A DNA stretch of 33,897 bases. Source: Vicinamibacteraceae bacterium. GTDB taxonomy: Bacteria > Acidobacteriota > Vicinamibacteria > Marinacidobacterales > Marinacidobacteraceae. The notes under the pieces were generated by a model, which was given only the letters and a program-made list of their open reading frames with translations, searched no databases and had not been told where the DNA came from. The number at the start of each line of letters is the position of its first letter. The stretch's first letter is position 1. Positions 1 to 9,651 of this stretch are shown piece by piece. The DNA is taken from assembly GCA_012271265.1 (NCBI GenBank), contig JAAXGQ010000140.1, positions 1 through 33,897 on the forward strand. Direction: 5' to 3'. The position numbers and the translations under genes are program-made.

Positions 1-2
1 CC

Positions 3-128
3 GCCGCCACTGTCGCCGCCGGCGCCCCGGTCCGCCTCCTCCTCGGCCACGGCGAGCTGGGAGTCCGGGTGGAAAGGGTCTATCCGGGCGAGGGCCCCAC
101 CCAGCCTTTCGGAGACGCGCCGTCATGA
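3..128 (+). CDS. xseA: Exodeoxyribonuclease VII large subunit, C-terminal fragment (truncated by window start)
   Basis: Frame 3 reads AATVAAGAPVRLLLGHGELGVRVERVYPGEGPTQPFGDAPS*, like the XseA C-terminal 'G..v.v.l.dG.l...V' segment. The stop overlaps the xseB start (ATGA). Confidence 0.65.
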   Translation, partial: AATVAAGAPVRLLLGHGELGVRVERVYPGEGPTQPFGDAPS

Positions 129-619
129 GTGACACGCCGACACCTGCTCCCGACCTGACGAAGTTCGAGCGAACCCAGGCGGAACTCGACACCGTCCTGG
201 CCAGGCTGGAAGACCCGGAGGCGCCACTCCAGGAACGCCTCGCGCTTCATGTGCGGGCCGTCCGCCTCCAGGAGTTGCTGGAGGCGACGCTGGAAAGAGC
301 GCGGGAGACGCTGGAGGAACCGGTTGCGCCGCCCGGCGCCGCCCCCGATCCGGACTTCCCACAGGGTGCGGAGGAGCCCTACGAATCCGTGCTGGCGCGA
401 CTCGGGGACACCGTCAGGGAAATGACGAACCGGGAACTTCCCCTGGCCCGGGTGATCGAGCTGCGTCGGACGGCGCTCCGGCTTGTCGCCCGGTGCGAGT
501 CCATCCTCGCCGGCGTGCAGGAAGAACTCGACCGGAGCGCATCGGGATCGGACGCCGCGAGCCCCCCGGGGCCGCCTCCACCGGCCGTCCCCCCAAAGGG
601 CGATGAAGCCCCCTTCTGA
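125..619 (+). CDS. xseB: Exodeoxyribonuclease VII small subunit-like protein with two XseB-like segments
   Basis: Translation has two consecutive XseB-like helical segments: FERTQAELDTVLARLEDPEAPLQERLALHVRAVRLQELLEATLERARETLEE and YESVLARLGDTVREMTNRELPLARVIELRRTALRLVARCESILAGVQEELDR. Position after xseA supports the call. Confidence 0.7.
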   Translation: MSDTPTPAPDLTKFERTQAELDTVLARLEDPEAPLQERLALHVRAVRLQELLEATLERARETLEEPVAPPGAAPDPDFPQGAEEPYESVLARLGDTVREMTNRELPLARVIELRRTALRLVARCESILAGVQEELDRSASGSDAASPPGPPPPAVPPKGDEAPF

Positions 620-649
620 CCCGGGCCGGCTCCCCCTGCCTTCGTTCGG

Positions 650-690
650 CCCCATGGAGCGCCGGCGTCCCCGCCGGCCTGCGCCGCACC
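650..690 (+). repeat. Left-end remnant of the 151-bp structured element between xseB and ispA
   Basis: ATGGAGCGCCGGCGTCCCCGCCGGCCTGCGCCGCACC nearly matches the left end of the elements at 13698, 13900 and 33766. Contains hairpin GCCGGCG-TCCC-CGCCGGC (661-678). Confidence 0.7.
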
Positions 691-746
691 TTCATGCCGC
701 GCACCTCGGGACCGATGCGGGTGCGCGGTCGCCGTCGCCGGCGCCC

Positions 747-1691
747 GTGAACGCGCCGCCGTCCCACCCGGCCCCGACGGGCGGTCCTCTGGATGCGTTT
801 CTCCGGGACGGCGCCAGGCTGGTCGACGCCTTTCTCGACCAGGCGCTTCCATCCGGAGCCGACGACGCGCTGGCCGAAGCCATCCGGTATGCGGTCTTTT
901 CCGGCGGCAAACGGGTGCGCCCGGCGCTCGCCATGGCCTCCTCCCTGGCCGTGGGCGCCCCGGCCGGCGACGCCCTGCCGGCAGCAGGGGCGGTGGAACT
1001 GATCCACGCCTATTCGCTGATCCACGACGACCTTCCCTGCATGGACGACGATGACCTGCGGCGAGGGAAACCCACGGTGCACCGCCGCTACGGCGAGGCG
1101 ATGGCGGTGCTGGCGGGTGACGCCCTCCACACTCTGGCGTTCGGCATCCTGGCCGGGAGCGATGCCCCGGCGCCGATTCGGGTCGGCTGGATTCGGAGGC
1201 TTACCGCCGCGGCCGGCCCGGAGGGCATGGTCGGCGGTCAGGTCCTCGACCTGGCGGCGGAGAGCGCGCCCCCGGACGCCGCGGGGCTCGAGGCCATCCA
1301 CCGGGCGAAGACCGGCGCGCTGATCGGAGCCGCGGCGGCCATGGGCGCGATCGCCGGCGGGGCGTCCCGGGCGGATGTCGAGCGGCTCGAGAGGTTCGGT
1401 CGGGAGATCGGGCTCGTCTTCCAGATCGTGGACGACCTGCTCGACGAGGAGGAAACGACCGCCGCTCTGGGGAAGACCGCCGGCAAGGACCGGGCCCAGG
1501 GGAAGGCCACCTATCCGGCGATTCACGGCGCCGAGGCGGCCCGGGGCGAGGCGGAGGAGCGCGCCGAGGCAGCGGCTCACCTGTTGGAGGGACTCACCGA
1601 CCCACCGCCGGGCCCCGAGAGGGCGCGCGCGGCCGAAGGACGCGACGTGCTGGTCCGGCTCGCGGACCGGATCCTGCGGCGCCGTTCCTGA
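747..1691 (+). CDS. ispA: Polyprenyl (farnesyl/geranylgeranyl) diphosphate synthase
   Basis: Motifs DDLPCMDDDDLRRGKPTVH and FQIVDDLLD (first and second Asp-rich motifs). GTG 747 is the preferred start; an in-frame ATG at 654 lies inside a repeat remnant. Confidence 0.88.
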   Translation: MNAPPSHPAPTGGPLDAFLRDGARLVDAFLDQALPSGADDALAEAIRYAVFSGGKRVRPALAMASSLAVGAPAGDALPAAGAVELIHAYSLIHDDLPCMDDDDLRRGKPTVHRRYGEAMAVLAGDALHTLAFGILAGSDAPAPIRVGWIRRLTAAAGPEGMVGGQVLDLAAESAPPDAAGLEAIHRAKTGALIGAAAAMGAIAGGASRADVERLERFGREIGLVFQIVDDLLDEEETTAALGKTAGKDRAQGKATYPAIHGAEAARGEAEERAEAAAHLLEGLTDPPPGPERARAAEGRDVLVRLADRILRRRS

Positions 1692-1783
1692 CCCGGGGAC
1701 CGGGCAGCCTTCCGTGGCTGCCCTGGATGTGGCCCGCGCCGGATAGGCTCCCGGTCGGAACAGGCAGGCGAGCGGAAGAGGAA

Positions 1784-2737
1784 ATGCCCGACAGCGGTGG
1801 CCATTTTCGCCGCTTCCGGCTGCCGGCCGGCCGCCCTCCGCGGGTCGGGATCGTGGCCAAGATCGCGGCGGCGGAGACCCGGGAGACGGTCCGGACCCTC
1901 GTCGGCTGGCTGGAGCGGCGCGGGGTCGAGGTCACGATGGAAGGCGCGCTCGCCGATGCCGCAGCCTGGCCGGGGCGGTCGGCTCCGCTCGCCGGGATCG
2001 GGACCGGCCAGGACTTCATCCTCCTCCTCGGCGGCGACGGGACGCTCCTCGCGGTCACCCGGGCCATGGGGGAAGACCAGCGCCCCGTTTTCGGGGTGAA
2101 TCTCGGAAGCCTGGGGTTTCTGACCCAGGCGCCTCTGGATCAGCTCTACACCGGTGTCGAGGCGATCCTTGCGGGCGAGGGAATCATCGATGGACGGGCG
2201 ACCCTGGCGGGGATCCTGGTGCGGAACGGGCGGGAGGTGGCGCGGCAGCACGCCGTGAATGACGTGGTGGTGACCGGCGGCGCCATCGCCCGCGTCATCG
2301 GGGTGCGCCTGAAGACCACCCAGGGCTTTCTCGCCAACGTGCTCGGTGACGGGGTGATCGTGGCGACGCCGACCGGCTCGACCGCCTACAGCCTCGGGGC
2401 CGGCGGCCCGGTCGTCGACCCCGCGGTCGAGGCGATCATCCTCGCTCCGATCGTGCCCCTGACGCTGACCCAGCGTCCGGTGGTCTTCTCCGATTCCGAA
2501 GAGCTTTCCCTGACGCTGCGGCCTCGGGGCGGTGAGGTGTACGTCACCTTCGACGGCCAGGCCAGCCACCCCTTCCGTCCCGGAGATGTCCTCCGCATCC
2601 GGAAGTCGCGGCGCCGCATCCGGATGCTGGGTGTCGGAGAACAGAACTATTTCCGGGTCCTCAGGAAGAAACTGCTCTGGAGCGCCCTGCCACCGAAGCG
2701 GGCTCCCGCCCGCCCCCCCATCCCGCCGCATCCGTAA
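1784..2737 (+). CDS. nadK: NAD kinase
   Basis: LLLGGDGTLLAVTR, VFGVNLGSLGFLT and ATPTGSTAYSLGAGGP motifs; ATG at 1784. Confidence 0.92.
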   Translation: MPDSGGHFRRFRLPAGRPPRVGIVAKIAAAETRETVRTLVGWLERRGVEVTMEGALADAAAWPGRSAPLAGIGTGQDFILLLGGDGTLLAVTRAMGEDQRPVFGVNLGSLGFLTQAPLDQLYTGVEAILAGEGIIDGRATLAGILVRNGREVARQHAVNDVVVTGGAIARVIGVRLKTTQGFLANVLGDGVIVATPTGSTAYSLGAGGPVVDPAVEAIILAPIVPLTLTQRPVVFSDSEELSLTLRPRGGEVYVTFDGQASHPFRPGDVLRIRKSRRRIRMLGVGEQNYFRVLRKKLLWSALPPKRAPARPPIPPHP

Positions 2738-2770
2738 GCCGGCCTTCCGGCGCCGTGGGTCTTCGCGGAC

Positions 2771-3577
2771 TCAGCGGAGGCGACCGACGCGGACGGTGAC
2801 CCCCATGGTCAGCGCCGACACGATCGCGGCGCCGCCAGCCCCTTCGGCGAGGTGCAGGGCGCCTTCACCGCCCGGATAACCGAGACGGCGGTAGTCGAAG
2901 GCCAGCGACACCGGAATGGTCGGGAACGGCACCTTGAGGCCGACTCCGAACATGGCAGCCCCGGTCCGGAACTCGTCGCCTCCCTCCACTTCCGAGTTGC
3001 GCCAGCCGTAGCCGACGACGGCATAGGGTGTCATCGCCGCCAGCGGCAACTGGGCCACGAGGGCCAGGGAGAGTTCCCGGCTTTCCTGCAGCAGCGGTTC
3101 GAGCAGAAACGTCCCTGCTTCCTCATCGGTCACCGAGAACTCGAAGGCCGTGGTGGTGCGGGTGTAGCTGGCCTCGACGCCGAGGTACTGGACGGCGAAC
3201 AGGCTGGCCCGCGCCCCGTAGTGCTCGCCGAACCCGACGTCATCCGCCTCCGCGGAAACCGTCTGGAAGATGTTCCGGGCGAAGCCCAGATCCTGGTCCA
3301 CGAGCTGGCTCCCCACCAGCAGGGACCCCTCGAGCCGGGTCCAGCTGCCGCCCCGCCGGAAGACCGCACCGTCCGGGACCCCGGCCTGTCTCGAAGCTCT
3401 TGGAAAGAGTGCTTCCTCGGGCGCTCTCTCGAGAACGGCCGGGGCTCCGGGTTCGGCTTTCCGGGTCGCCGCGGATTTCGGTTCCGCGGAGCCGCCGCAG
3501 GCTTCCGGCTCGCTGGCGGCTGGGCCCGCCACGCTCGCCATCAGCAGCGCGGCCAGACCCAGCCGCCTCGAACTCAC
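2771..3577 (-). CDS. Outer-membrane beta-barrel-like protein
   Basis: GTG start at 3577 with an apparent signal peptide (VSSRRLGLAALLMASVAGPAASE). Alternating amphipathic strands, e.g. YGARASLFAVQYLGVEASYTRTTTAFEF, ending in VTVRVGRLR. Start overlaps the upstream gene stop. Confidence 0.6.
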   Translation of the reverse strand: MSSRRLGLAALLMASVAGPAASEPEACGGSAEPKSAATRKAEPGAPAVLERAPEEALFPRASRQAGVPDGAVFRRGGSWTRLEGSLLVGSQLVDQDLGFARNIFQTVSAEADDVGFGEHYGARASLFAVQYLGVEASYTRTTTAFEFSVTDEEAGTFLLEPLLQESRELSLALVAQLPLAAMTPYAVVGYGWRNSEVEGGDEFRTGAAMFGVGLKVPFPTIPVSLAFDYRRLGYPGGEGALHLAEGAGGAAIVSALTMGVTVRVGRLR

Positions 3578-4605
3578 GGACGGACCTCGATGCGCACATT
3601 GGGAGCGTTCCGGCCGATGAGCGGCACCAGACTCGGGGCCACCGTGACCGAAAAGTCCTGATCCACCAGCCAGGGAAGGAAGAAGTACGCGAACGTGCTG
3701 TGATCGGGCGGGATGGGATTCACCCGGAGGATGTAGTGGCCATCGGCGAGTCCCCCCACTTCGAAGTTTCCGCTCTCGTCCGTCCAGGCCCCGACCAGAA
3801 CGCCGCGAACCGGGTCGTACACCGTGACGTGCGCGCGGCGGACTCCCTCGCCCGAACCCGCCCGGACGACCGTCCCCCGAATCACTCCCGTTTCGGCGCC
3901 TGGGCCCGGGTACAGGACCGAGGCCCCGGTCACGTCGTCGTCGGTCAACGCGCGCCCCAGGGACTTTCCCGCCCCGTGCGAGAACGGCCACATCACCGCC
4001 GAGCCCTCGAGGACCGAACCGTCCACGATCCTGCCCACGTTCGAATGGCCGAGCCCCAGGAAGTGACCCACTTCGTGCGTCAGCGTGCTGCGGAGGTCCC
4101 ATCCCCCGGCGCGCTCCGGGTCATTGGTCCAGTTCAGCGAAGGATTCACCAGGATGTCCGACTCGATGATGCGGCCGGTCTCCGCGTCGGTAAGCCAGGT
4201 CGTCACTCCGAGCGTCCTCGGCGAGAGTCCGAGCTCCGCCATGTGCTCTCGGGTGGTGAATCCAATGGTGTTCGTGGCGTCGAACGCGTCGAACGGCCTC
4301 TGGTTCGTAAGTCCCTGATAGGAAAAGGAAATCCCGACCTGGGCAGAACTCTCCCACTTCGCAAACGCGGCGCGCGTCTCCGTCGCGACCTCCTCGACGC
4401 TCATCCGGTAGTGGGCCATATTGGCCACCCAATAGCCGACCGGCTGTTCGGAGGCCGGCCAGACGAAGCCGTGTCCCCCGTACAACTGATAGGCGCCGGC
4501 TTCGTGAAGTCCGCCGGCGATCACGAGGCCGGCCGAGAGCGACAGAGCGACGCGCCACGCCCTCCTGCGCCTCGCGCCGGGGAACGGGTCGCGATCCGGA
4601 TCCAT
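3574..4605 (-). CDS. Matrixin-like zinc metalloprotease with a carboxypeptidase-regulatory-like beta domain
   Basis: HEVGHFLGLGHS (HExxHxxGxxH) with a Met-turn-like SAVMWPF. C-terminal GVIRGTVVRAGSGEGVRRAHVTVYDPVRG...GNFEVGGLADGHYILRV. N-terminal hydrophobic leader. Confidence 0.85.
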   Translation of the reverse strand: MDPDRDPFPGARRRRAWRVALSLSAGLVIAGGLHEAGAYQLYGGHGFVWPASEQPVGYWVANMAHYRMSVEEVATETRAAFAKWESSAQVGISFSYQGLTNQRPFDAFDATNTIGFTTREHMAELGLSPRTLGVTTWLTDAETGRIIESDILVNPSLNWTNDPERAGGWDLRSTLTHEVGHFLGLGHSNVGRIVDGSVLEGSAVMWPFSHGAGKSLGRALTDDDVTGASVLYPGPGAETGVIRGTVVRAGSGEGVRRAHVTVYDPVRGVLVGAWTDESGNFEVGGLADGHYILRVNPIPPDHSTFAYFFLPWLVDQDFSVTVAPSLVPLIGRNAPNVRIEVRP

Positions 4606-4628
4606 GGGCTGCTGGTGGATCCAGGCCC

Positions 4629-5222
4629 TCAAATGGGCCGAAGGGCGCTCCGAACCAGCGCCCGAACCTCTTCCAGGGAAACGCGCCCTCGCGGCGACGC
4701 GGATTCGTGCGGAACGTCCGCGCCGTCCCGGCTCCTCAGGGTCAGGCCGAGAAGGGAGCGACGCAGGGTTGGCTCGCCGGTGCGCGGATCCTGATCGAGG
4801 CTGAACTTGCCGGCGGCCAGCCCGAGCACGCCTGGAATGCGGCCGGCTGCGCCCTCGGAGAACACGAGCACCCGCTCTCCGAGTTCGAATCGGGGCGATC
4901 CGGGCACCACGAGGCGGTATCCCTCCGCCTCGCCCCCCAGGATCCGGAGGGTGACCATGCGCCGCCCGCGCCGCTCCCCCTTCAGGAATTCGTCCACCTC
5001 GATCGTCACGAACGTGTGGATGGAGTTCCGGCGCACTGCAACCTGCGCCCGCATCCCCACGACCTCTCCAATCAGGATCTGGTCGGCGGCGACGGCCATC
5101 TCGGGGAGCGTCTGGTACAGGACCGTGGAGCCCGCGCCCAGCCCGGGGAGCGCCAGGGCCAGCGCCGCGAAACCCACCAGGCGCCCGGGGCCCCACCGGG
5201 CGGCACACCACATTCCGCGCAT
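4629..5222 (-). CDS. Secreted hypothetical protein in an operon with the matrixin gene
   Basis: MRGMWCAARWGPGRLVGFAALALALPGLGAGSTVLYQTLPEMAVAADQILIGEVVGMRAQ; signal-peptide-like N-terminus; stop is 23 bp from the next start. Confidence 0.7.
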   Translation of the reverse strand: MRGMWCAARWGPGRLVGFAALALALPGLGAGSTVLYQTLPEMAVAADQILIGEVVGMRAQVAVRRNSIHTFVTIEVDEFLKGERRGRRMVTLRILGGEAEGYRLVVPGSPRFELGERVLVFSEGAAGRIPGVLGLAAGKFSLDQDPRTGEPTLRRSLLGLTLRSRDGADVPHESASPRGRVSLEEVRALVRSALRPI

Positions 5223-5302
5223 CAGCTGCCGGAATCTAGCAGAACGGGCCTCCTCCTCCCGGCGCCGGTCCGGCAGGGCCGGAGTGGCAGGATTCCGCTC
5301 CC

Positions 5303-6376
5303 ATGGCGGCGTCCCCGACCCCGAAAACCGCGCCGCGCCCCGCCGTGCCGGAGCGGGGGACAGTCGTGCGGGTCACCCGGCGCGAGACGACGGCCCGACT
5401 GTCCGACGGCTCTGAGGCGGGACGGCTGATCCGCTGTGCGGTGGGTGGCCGACTCTTCGGGCGTTCGCGGAACAAGGCCGCCGCCGCGGCGCTCGTGGTG
5501 GGGGACGAGGTGGCGGTCGAACGCCTCGCGGTCGAAAGAGGCCGGACGAGGCGGCGGCACCGGAGTCGGCGGTCGCCGGAGGGGCGGATCACCGAGGTGC
5601 TTCCCCGTCGGAACGAGCTGAGGCGGACCGTCGGCCGGGTCGGGCGACGGGAGACGCGAACCTTCGCCGCCAACCTCGACCTCTTCTTCATCGTCTCGGC
5701 CTTTCGCGCCCCTCCGTACCGCACCGGATTCCTCGACCGCGCGCTGGTCGTGGCCTTCGACGCCCGGGTCACCCCCGCGCTCGTCTTCAACAAGGTGGAT
5801 CTGGCGGACGCCGACGACGTGAAGCGTCTTCGCCGGGATCTGGCTGGCTACGGCAGTCTGGATCTGGACGTTCATGTCACCAGCGCCCTCGGCGGTGACG
5901 GTCTCGCGGCGTTTCGCGCCGCGGCGTCACGGGGCCGCTCCGTACTGTTCGGTCACTCCGGAGTCGGCAAGACGGAGCTTCTCGCCGCCCTCGGCATCTC
6001 GGGGCGCCGGAGCAGAGCACTGGATCGGCGCGGACGGGGTCGGCACACGACCACCGGCGCCGAGATCGTTCCGCTGCCTGGCGGGGGGGAGATCGTGGAC
6101 ACGCCGGGGGTGCGCGCCCTTGGCCTCGACGGCCTGACGGCGGCCGAGGTGCGGGCGGCGCATCCCGACGTCATGGCCCATGCCGACGGATGCCGTTTCG
6201 CCGGCTGCTCCCACGAGAGCGAGCCGGACTGCGCCGTGAAGCGGGCCGTGGCCTCCGGCGCCGTCGCGCGGAGTCGCTATGAGAGCCTCATCACACTGAG
6301 TGCCGAGGCCGCGGGGCTGGAAGCCGGACGGACGCCTTCCGGGCCCGGTAGGGAGCCGCCACCGGCATCGGAATGA
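5303..6376 (+). CDS. rsgA: Ribosome small-subunit-dependent GTPase RsgA
   Basis: Circularly permuted GTPase: NKVDLADADD precedes P-loop GHSGVGKTELLAAL, then DTPGVR. C-terminal Zn site CRFAGCSHESEPDCAV. Confidence 0.9.
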   Translation: MAASPTPKTAPRPAVPERGTVVRVTRRETTARLSDGSEAGRLIRCAVGGRLFGRSRNKAAAAALVVGDEVAVERLAVERGRTRRRHRSRRSPEGRITEVLPRRNELRRTVGRVGRRETRTFAANLDLFFIVSAFRAPPYRTGFLDRALVVAFDARVTPALVFNKVDLADADDVKRLRRDLAGYGSLDLDVHVTSALGGDGLAAFRAAASRGRSVLFGHSGVGKTELLAALGISGRRSRALDRRGRGRHTTTGAEIVPLPGGGEIVDTPGVRALGLDGLTAAEVRAAHPDVMAHADGCRFAGCSHESEPDCAVKRAVASGAVARSRYESLITLSAEAAGLEAGRTPSGPGREPPPASE

Positions 6377-8009
6377 GCCGGGCCACGGCAGCGAGCACCT
6401 CGTCGACGCCCTCCCCGGTCCTCGCCGAAACGGGTATGGCCTCGGCGCCGGCGAAACGGTCCGGAAGCGCCGCCTGCACCGGGCCCGGAAGCCGATCGGT
6501 CTTGTTCAGCAGTGTGACGCGGGGGATCCCGGAGAAACCCAGAGTCGCGAGAAGGCCCTCCACCGCATCGGCGCGGGCCTCGCGGCGGGGGTCCGCCGCG
6601 TCGACCACGTGGAGGAGCAGCGACGCCGCCGAAATCTCCTCGAGCGTGGCGCGAAAGGCGTCGATCAGGTCCGACGGAAGGTCCTGGATGAAGCCCACGG
6701 TGTCCGAAAGCAGCACTTCGCGCTCCACCGGCACCCGAAGCCGGCGGTTCGCCGGGTCGAGGGTCTCGAACATCCGGTTGCCGGCGGCAACACGGCTGTG
6801 GGTCAGGCGGTTGAGCAACGTGGACTTCCCCGCGTTCGTGTACCCGACCAGCGAAACGACCGGGACGCCTCGGGAATCCCGAAGACGCCGCTGAATGCGG
6901 CGCTTCACCGCCACCGCAGCCAGGTCCCGCCGCAGCCGGGCGATACGCGCCCGCACCCGCCGGCGATCGACCTCGAGCATCGTCTCCCCCGGCCCGCGCC
7001 CGCCAATGCCGCCCCCCAATCGCGACAGCGACGGGTCCCGGCCCACCAGCCGGGGCAGCCGATAGCGCAGCTGGGCGAGTTCCACCTGAATCCTGCCGTC
7101 CCGGCTGCGCGCGCGGCGGGCAAAGACGTCCAGGATGAGCTGGGTGCGGTCGAGCACCTTGAGATCGGTGGCGCGGGCGATGTTTCGGGCCTGGGCCGGA
7201 CTCAGATCGCGGGAGAACAGGATCACGTCGGCGCCCCGGTCGAGCGCCCGGATCACCAGCGCCCGCAGCTTTCCCTTGCCGACCAGGGTCCGGGGATCGA
7301 GACGGGGACGACGCTGCTGCACCGCATCCACCACGACCAGACCTGCGTCGCGCGCAAGTTCGCCCAGTTCCTCGACCCGCTCGTCGAGCGGCTCGCCGCG
7401 CGCCGCCACGCCTACCAGGATGGCCCGCCCCGAGTAGCCGCGTCGGGGCCGACGGGGTTCCAGCCGGGCGAGCTCCTGCTCCAGCCCGGCCACCAGCTCC
7501 TGGCAATCGACGGCAATCCGGCTTGGCGGGGCCGGGGGGATGAGTTCCCACGGCGTTTCGTCCGGCGGCCTCGGAGCGCCCGGCCTCGTCGGAGGTCGGA
7601 TGTGGGCCGCGTGAACCAGGAGCGGCAGGCCGCCCTCGTCCACCGTGATCGCCGCGATCAGATCGAGCCGGAGGAGCACCAGGTCGGCCAGGTCGTCCCG
7701 CGTCAGCGGCTCCCCCGCCAGGTGGGTGTGGAGAAAGCGCAGACCGCGGAGGCGGACGCCCGCGGCCCGCTGACGCTTCAGATCGGGGAGCTCGATCTGC
7801 CGGGCGTCGCCGACCCCGACCCAGCGGACCGCGCCGCTCCGGTCCACCAGCACGCCGACCTGCCGCCGGATCCGGCGCGACAGGGCGGAGAGGCGGCGGG
7901 CGAAGTCCTGCGGAACCACGACGGCGCGGGGGAGCCGCCGACCGTGGAGCCGTTCGAGGGCCCGGCGATCGCGGGCCTTCAGGCCCGCGGTCTCACCTCC
8001 GACCCGCAA
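6291..8009 (-). CDS. hflX: GTPase HflX
   Basis: [25 protein letters not shown] signature, [20 protein letters not shown]-loop, [14 protein letters not shown]. Confidence 0.92.
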   Translation of the reverse strand: MRVGGETAGLKARDRRALERLHGRRLPRAVVVPQDFARRLSALSRRIRRQVGVLVDRSGAVRWVGVGDARQIELPDLKRQRAAGVRLRGLRFLHTHLAGEPLTRDDLADLVLLRLDLIAAITVDEGGLPLLVHAAHIRPPTRPGAPRPPDETPWELIPPAPPSRIAVDCQELVAGLEQELARLEPRRPRRGYSGRAILVGVAARGEPLDERVEELGELARDAGLVVVDAVQQRRPRLDPRTLVGKGKLRALVIRALDRGADVILFSRDLSPAQARNIARATDLKVLDRTQLILDVFARRARSRDGRIQVELAQLRYRLPRLVGRDPSLSRLGGGIGGRGPGETMLEVDRRRVRARIARLRRDLAAVAVKRRIQRRLRDSRGVPVVSLVGYTNAGKSTLLNRLTHSRVAAGNRMFETLDPANRRLRVPVEREVLLSDTVGFIQDLPSDLIDAFRATLEEISAASLLLHVVDAADPRREARADAVEGLLATLGFSGIPRVTLLNKTDRLPGPVQAALPDRFAGAEAIPVSARTGEGVDEVLAAVARLIPMPVAAPYRARKASVRLPAPRPRHSV

Positions 8010-8036
8010 GCCGGCCGGGCCGGTGGATGACGGACG

Positions 8037-9248
8037 TCAGCGCGACGGTCCGCCTCGGAGGTCCCGACTCTCCAGAAGAAGGTCGAGCTTGGCGCGCGCC
8101 GAAATGAAGTTGGGGTCGATGCGGATCGCTTTCTGGTACTCCTCCATCGCCTTCTCCTCGTCTCCCAGCTTCAGGAGCGTTTCCCCGAGGAAAAACCGCG
8201 CGTCGGCCATGTCGCGTTTCTTCGAGAGGGCGCGACGGAAGAACCCGACGGCCTCGTCGTAGCGCTGCTCGTGGTAATGGAGAACGCCGAGGTGATAGTG
8301 GACGTAGGCGTTGGAGTCATCGTTGCGGGCCGCCAGCTTGAACTCCTCGATGGCCCGGTCCACGTCGCCCTGGGCGTAGTGGGCGCTCGCCAGGTTCGCG
8401 CGCGCTTCGGTGAATTCCGGCTGCAGCTCGAGGGCGAGTTCGTACTGCTCGATCGCGTCGTCGACTCGTCCCCGCCGCTTGTAGGCGACGCCGAGGTTGT
8501 TCCGGGCGCGGTTGAACGAGGGACGGATCGAGAGCGCGAGCTCGTACATCTCGATCTCGCGGGCCAGCGGGTCGAAGCCGCCTTGGTCGGCGAGGGCCTC
8601 GGCGAAGTAGCCGTAGAGGAAGCCCTGGTTGTTGTAGAAGTTCGAGATCGCCTCGAAGTCGTCGATGATCCGGGCGCCCCCGTACTCCCGTTCGGGCGTC
8701 GCGGTGAAGTCGACGAAGATGAGGTCCGGACCGTCCTTGATCCCGCCGGTGATGTGCCCGCTGTTCACGATGACCTCGGCCTCCTTGGAGACCCGTTCGA
8801 TCGTTTCCACGTCCACGTAGATCGCCTCGACGCCAACCGCCCGGGACATGCCGACGAACAGGTTCGTGTAGGCGAGGCAATTGCCGCGTCCTTCGCGGTA
8901 GACATCCTTCGCGGTCTTGTTGGACAGCCAGTCGTAGGAGATGGCGCCGCCGGTGTGGTGGCGGATGGCCCGCACGATGGCCCGCATCTTTTCCTTGTCG
9001 GTGCGCAGGTTTTCGGTCACCCGGAAGGCCAGTTCGCGGATCTCGTCGTCGATCTCGAACGGGATCTCGACCTGCGCCAGCATCTCCGGTGTGATCCGGT
9101 GGTTCAGGTCGGCACGGATCTCTTCGACCGACCAGGTGCGCTTGGGAGCGGTCCCGCACGCGGCAAGAAGGAGCGCGGGAGCCAGGAAGACCGGCAACCC
9201 GAGGCGCAGCCAATGCGGCCCGGAGCCGGGGGGTCTTGTGAAACGCAT
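8037..9248 (-). CDS. TPR lipoprotein with an N-terminal transglutaminase-like domain
   Basis: Lipobox-like LLLAACGTAP. Transglutaminase-like Cys (REGRGNCLAYTNLFVGMSRAVG), His (NSGHITGG) and Asp (IFVDFTATP), followed by several TPR units. Confidence 0.8.
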   Translation of the reverse strand: MRFTRPPGSGPHWLRLGLPVFLAPALLLAACGTAPKRTWSVEEIRADLNHRITPEMLAQVEIPFEIDDEIRELAFRVTENLRTDKEKMRAIVRAIRHHTGGAISYDWLSNKTAKDVYREGRGNCLAYTNLFVGMSRAVGVEAIYVDVETIERVSKEAEVIVNSGHITGGIKDGPDLIFVDFTATPEREYGGARIIDDFEAISNFYNNQGFLYGYFAEALADQGGFDPLAREIEMYELALSIRPSFNRARNNLGVAYKRRGRVDDAIEQYELALELQPEFTEARANLASAHYAQGDVDRAIEEFKLAARNDDSNAYVHYHLGVLHYHEQRYDEAVGFFRRALSKKRDMADARFFLGETLLKLGDEEKAMEEYQKAIRIDPNFISARAKLDLLLESRDLRGGPSR

Positions 9249-9535
9249 CGAAATCGAGTATAGCGCCGTCGCGCGGCAGGAAAATGCGGCGCCTCGCAGT
9301 CGGAATCGGAGGTGTTCCGACCCGCGCCGGGTGCGGGCTGGTTGCTCCGTTTTCGGACGCGAACCGGGAGCCTCCGCACTGCGGCGCGGACGACCCCCGA
9401 TCCGCCTCGAACGCGCCGGAAAGGGAAGAATTCGTCTGGCCCAACGACGGATCCCGTCCCCCGGTTCCCTCCCGAACGGGCGTCGTTTTCGATTCGCCTG
9501 GCCGGCGGCGCCGCCGCCCTCGAGGCGCCCAACGT

Positions 9536-9564
9536 TTGCGGGGCGGCCCAGCCAAGCGTATTCT
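9536..9564 (+). promoter_or_regulatory. Possible sigma70-like promoter for the GWxTD-like gene
   Basis: TTGCGG-N17-TATTCT in the 403-bp divergent intergenic region; imperfect match, so tentative. Confidence 0.25.
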
Positions 9565-9651
9565 TCCGCTTCACTCTTCTCCACTGGAACATGCGGGACC
9601 GGTTCGGGGCGGCAGCCTGGCTCCATTGCCGTTCCGCCAAATGGGGGTCCC

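Noticed and set aside
2738-2751. GCCGG-CCTT-CCGGC hairpin between nadK and the barrel gene
   Set aside because: Short stem and no U tract; could be a bidirectional terminator but not supportable in high-GC background.
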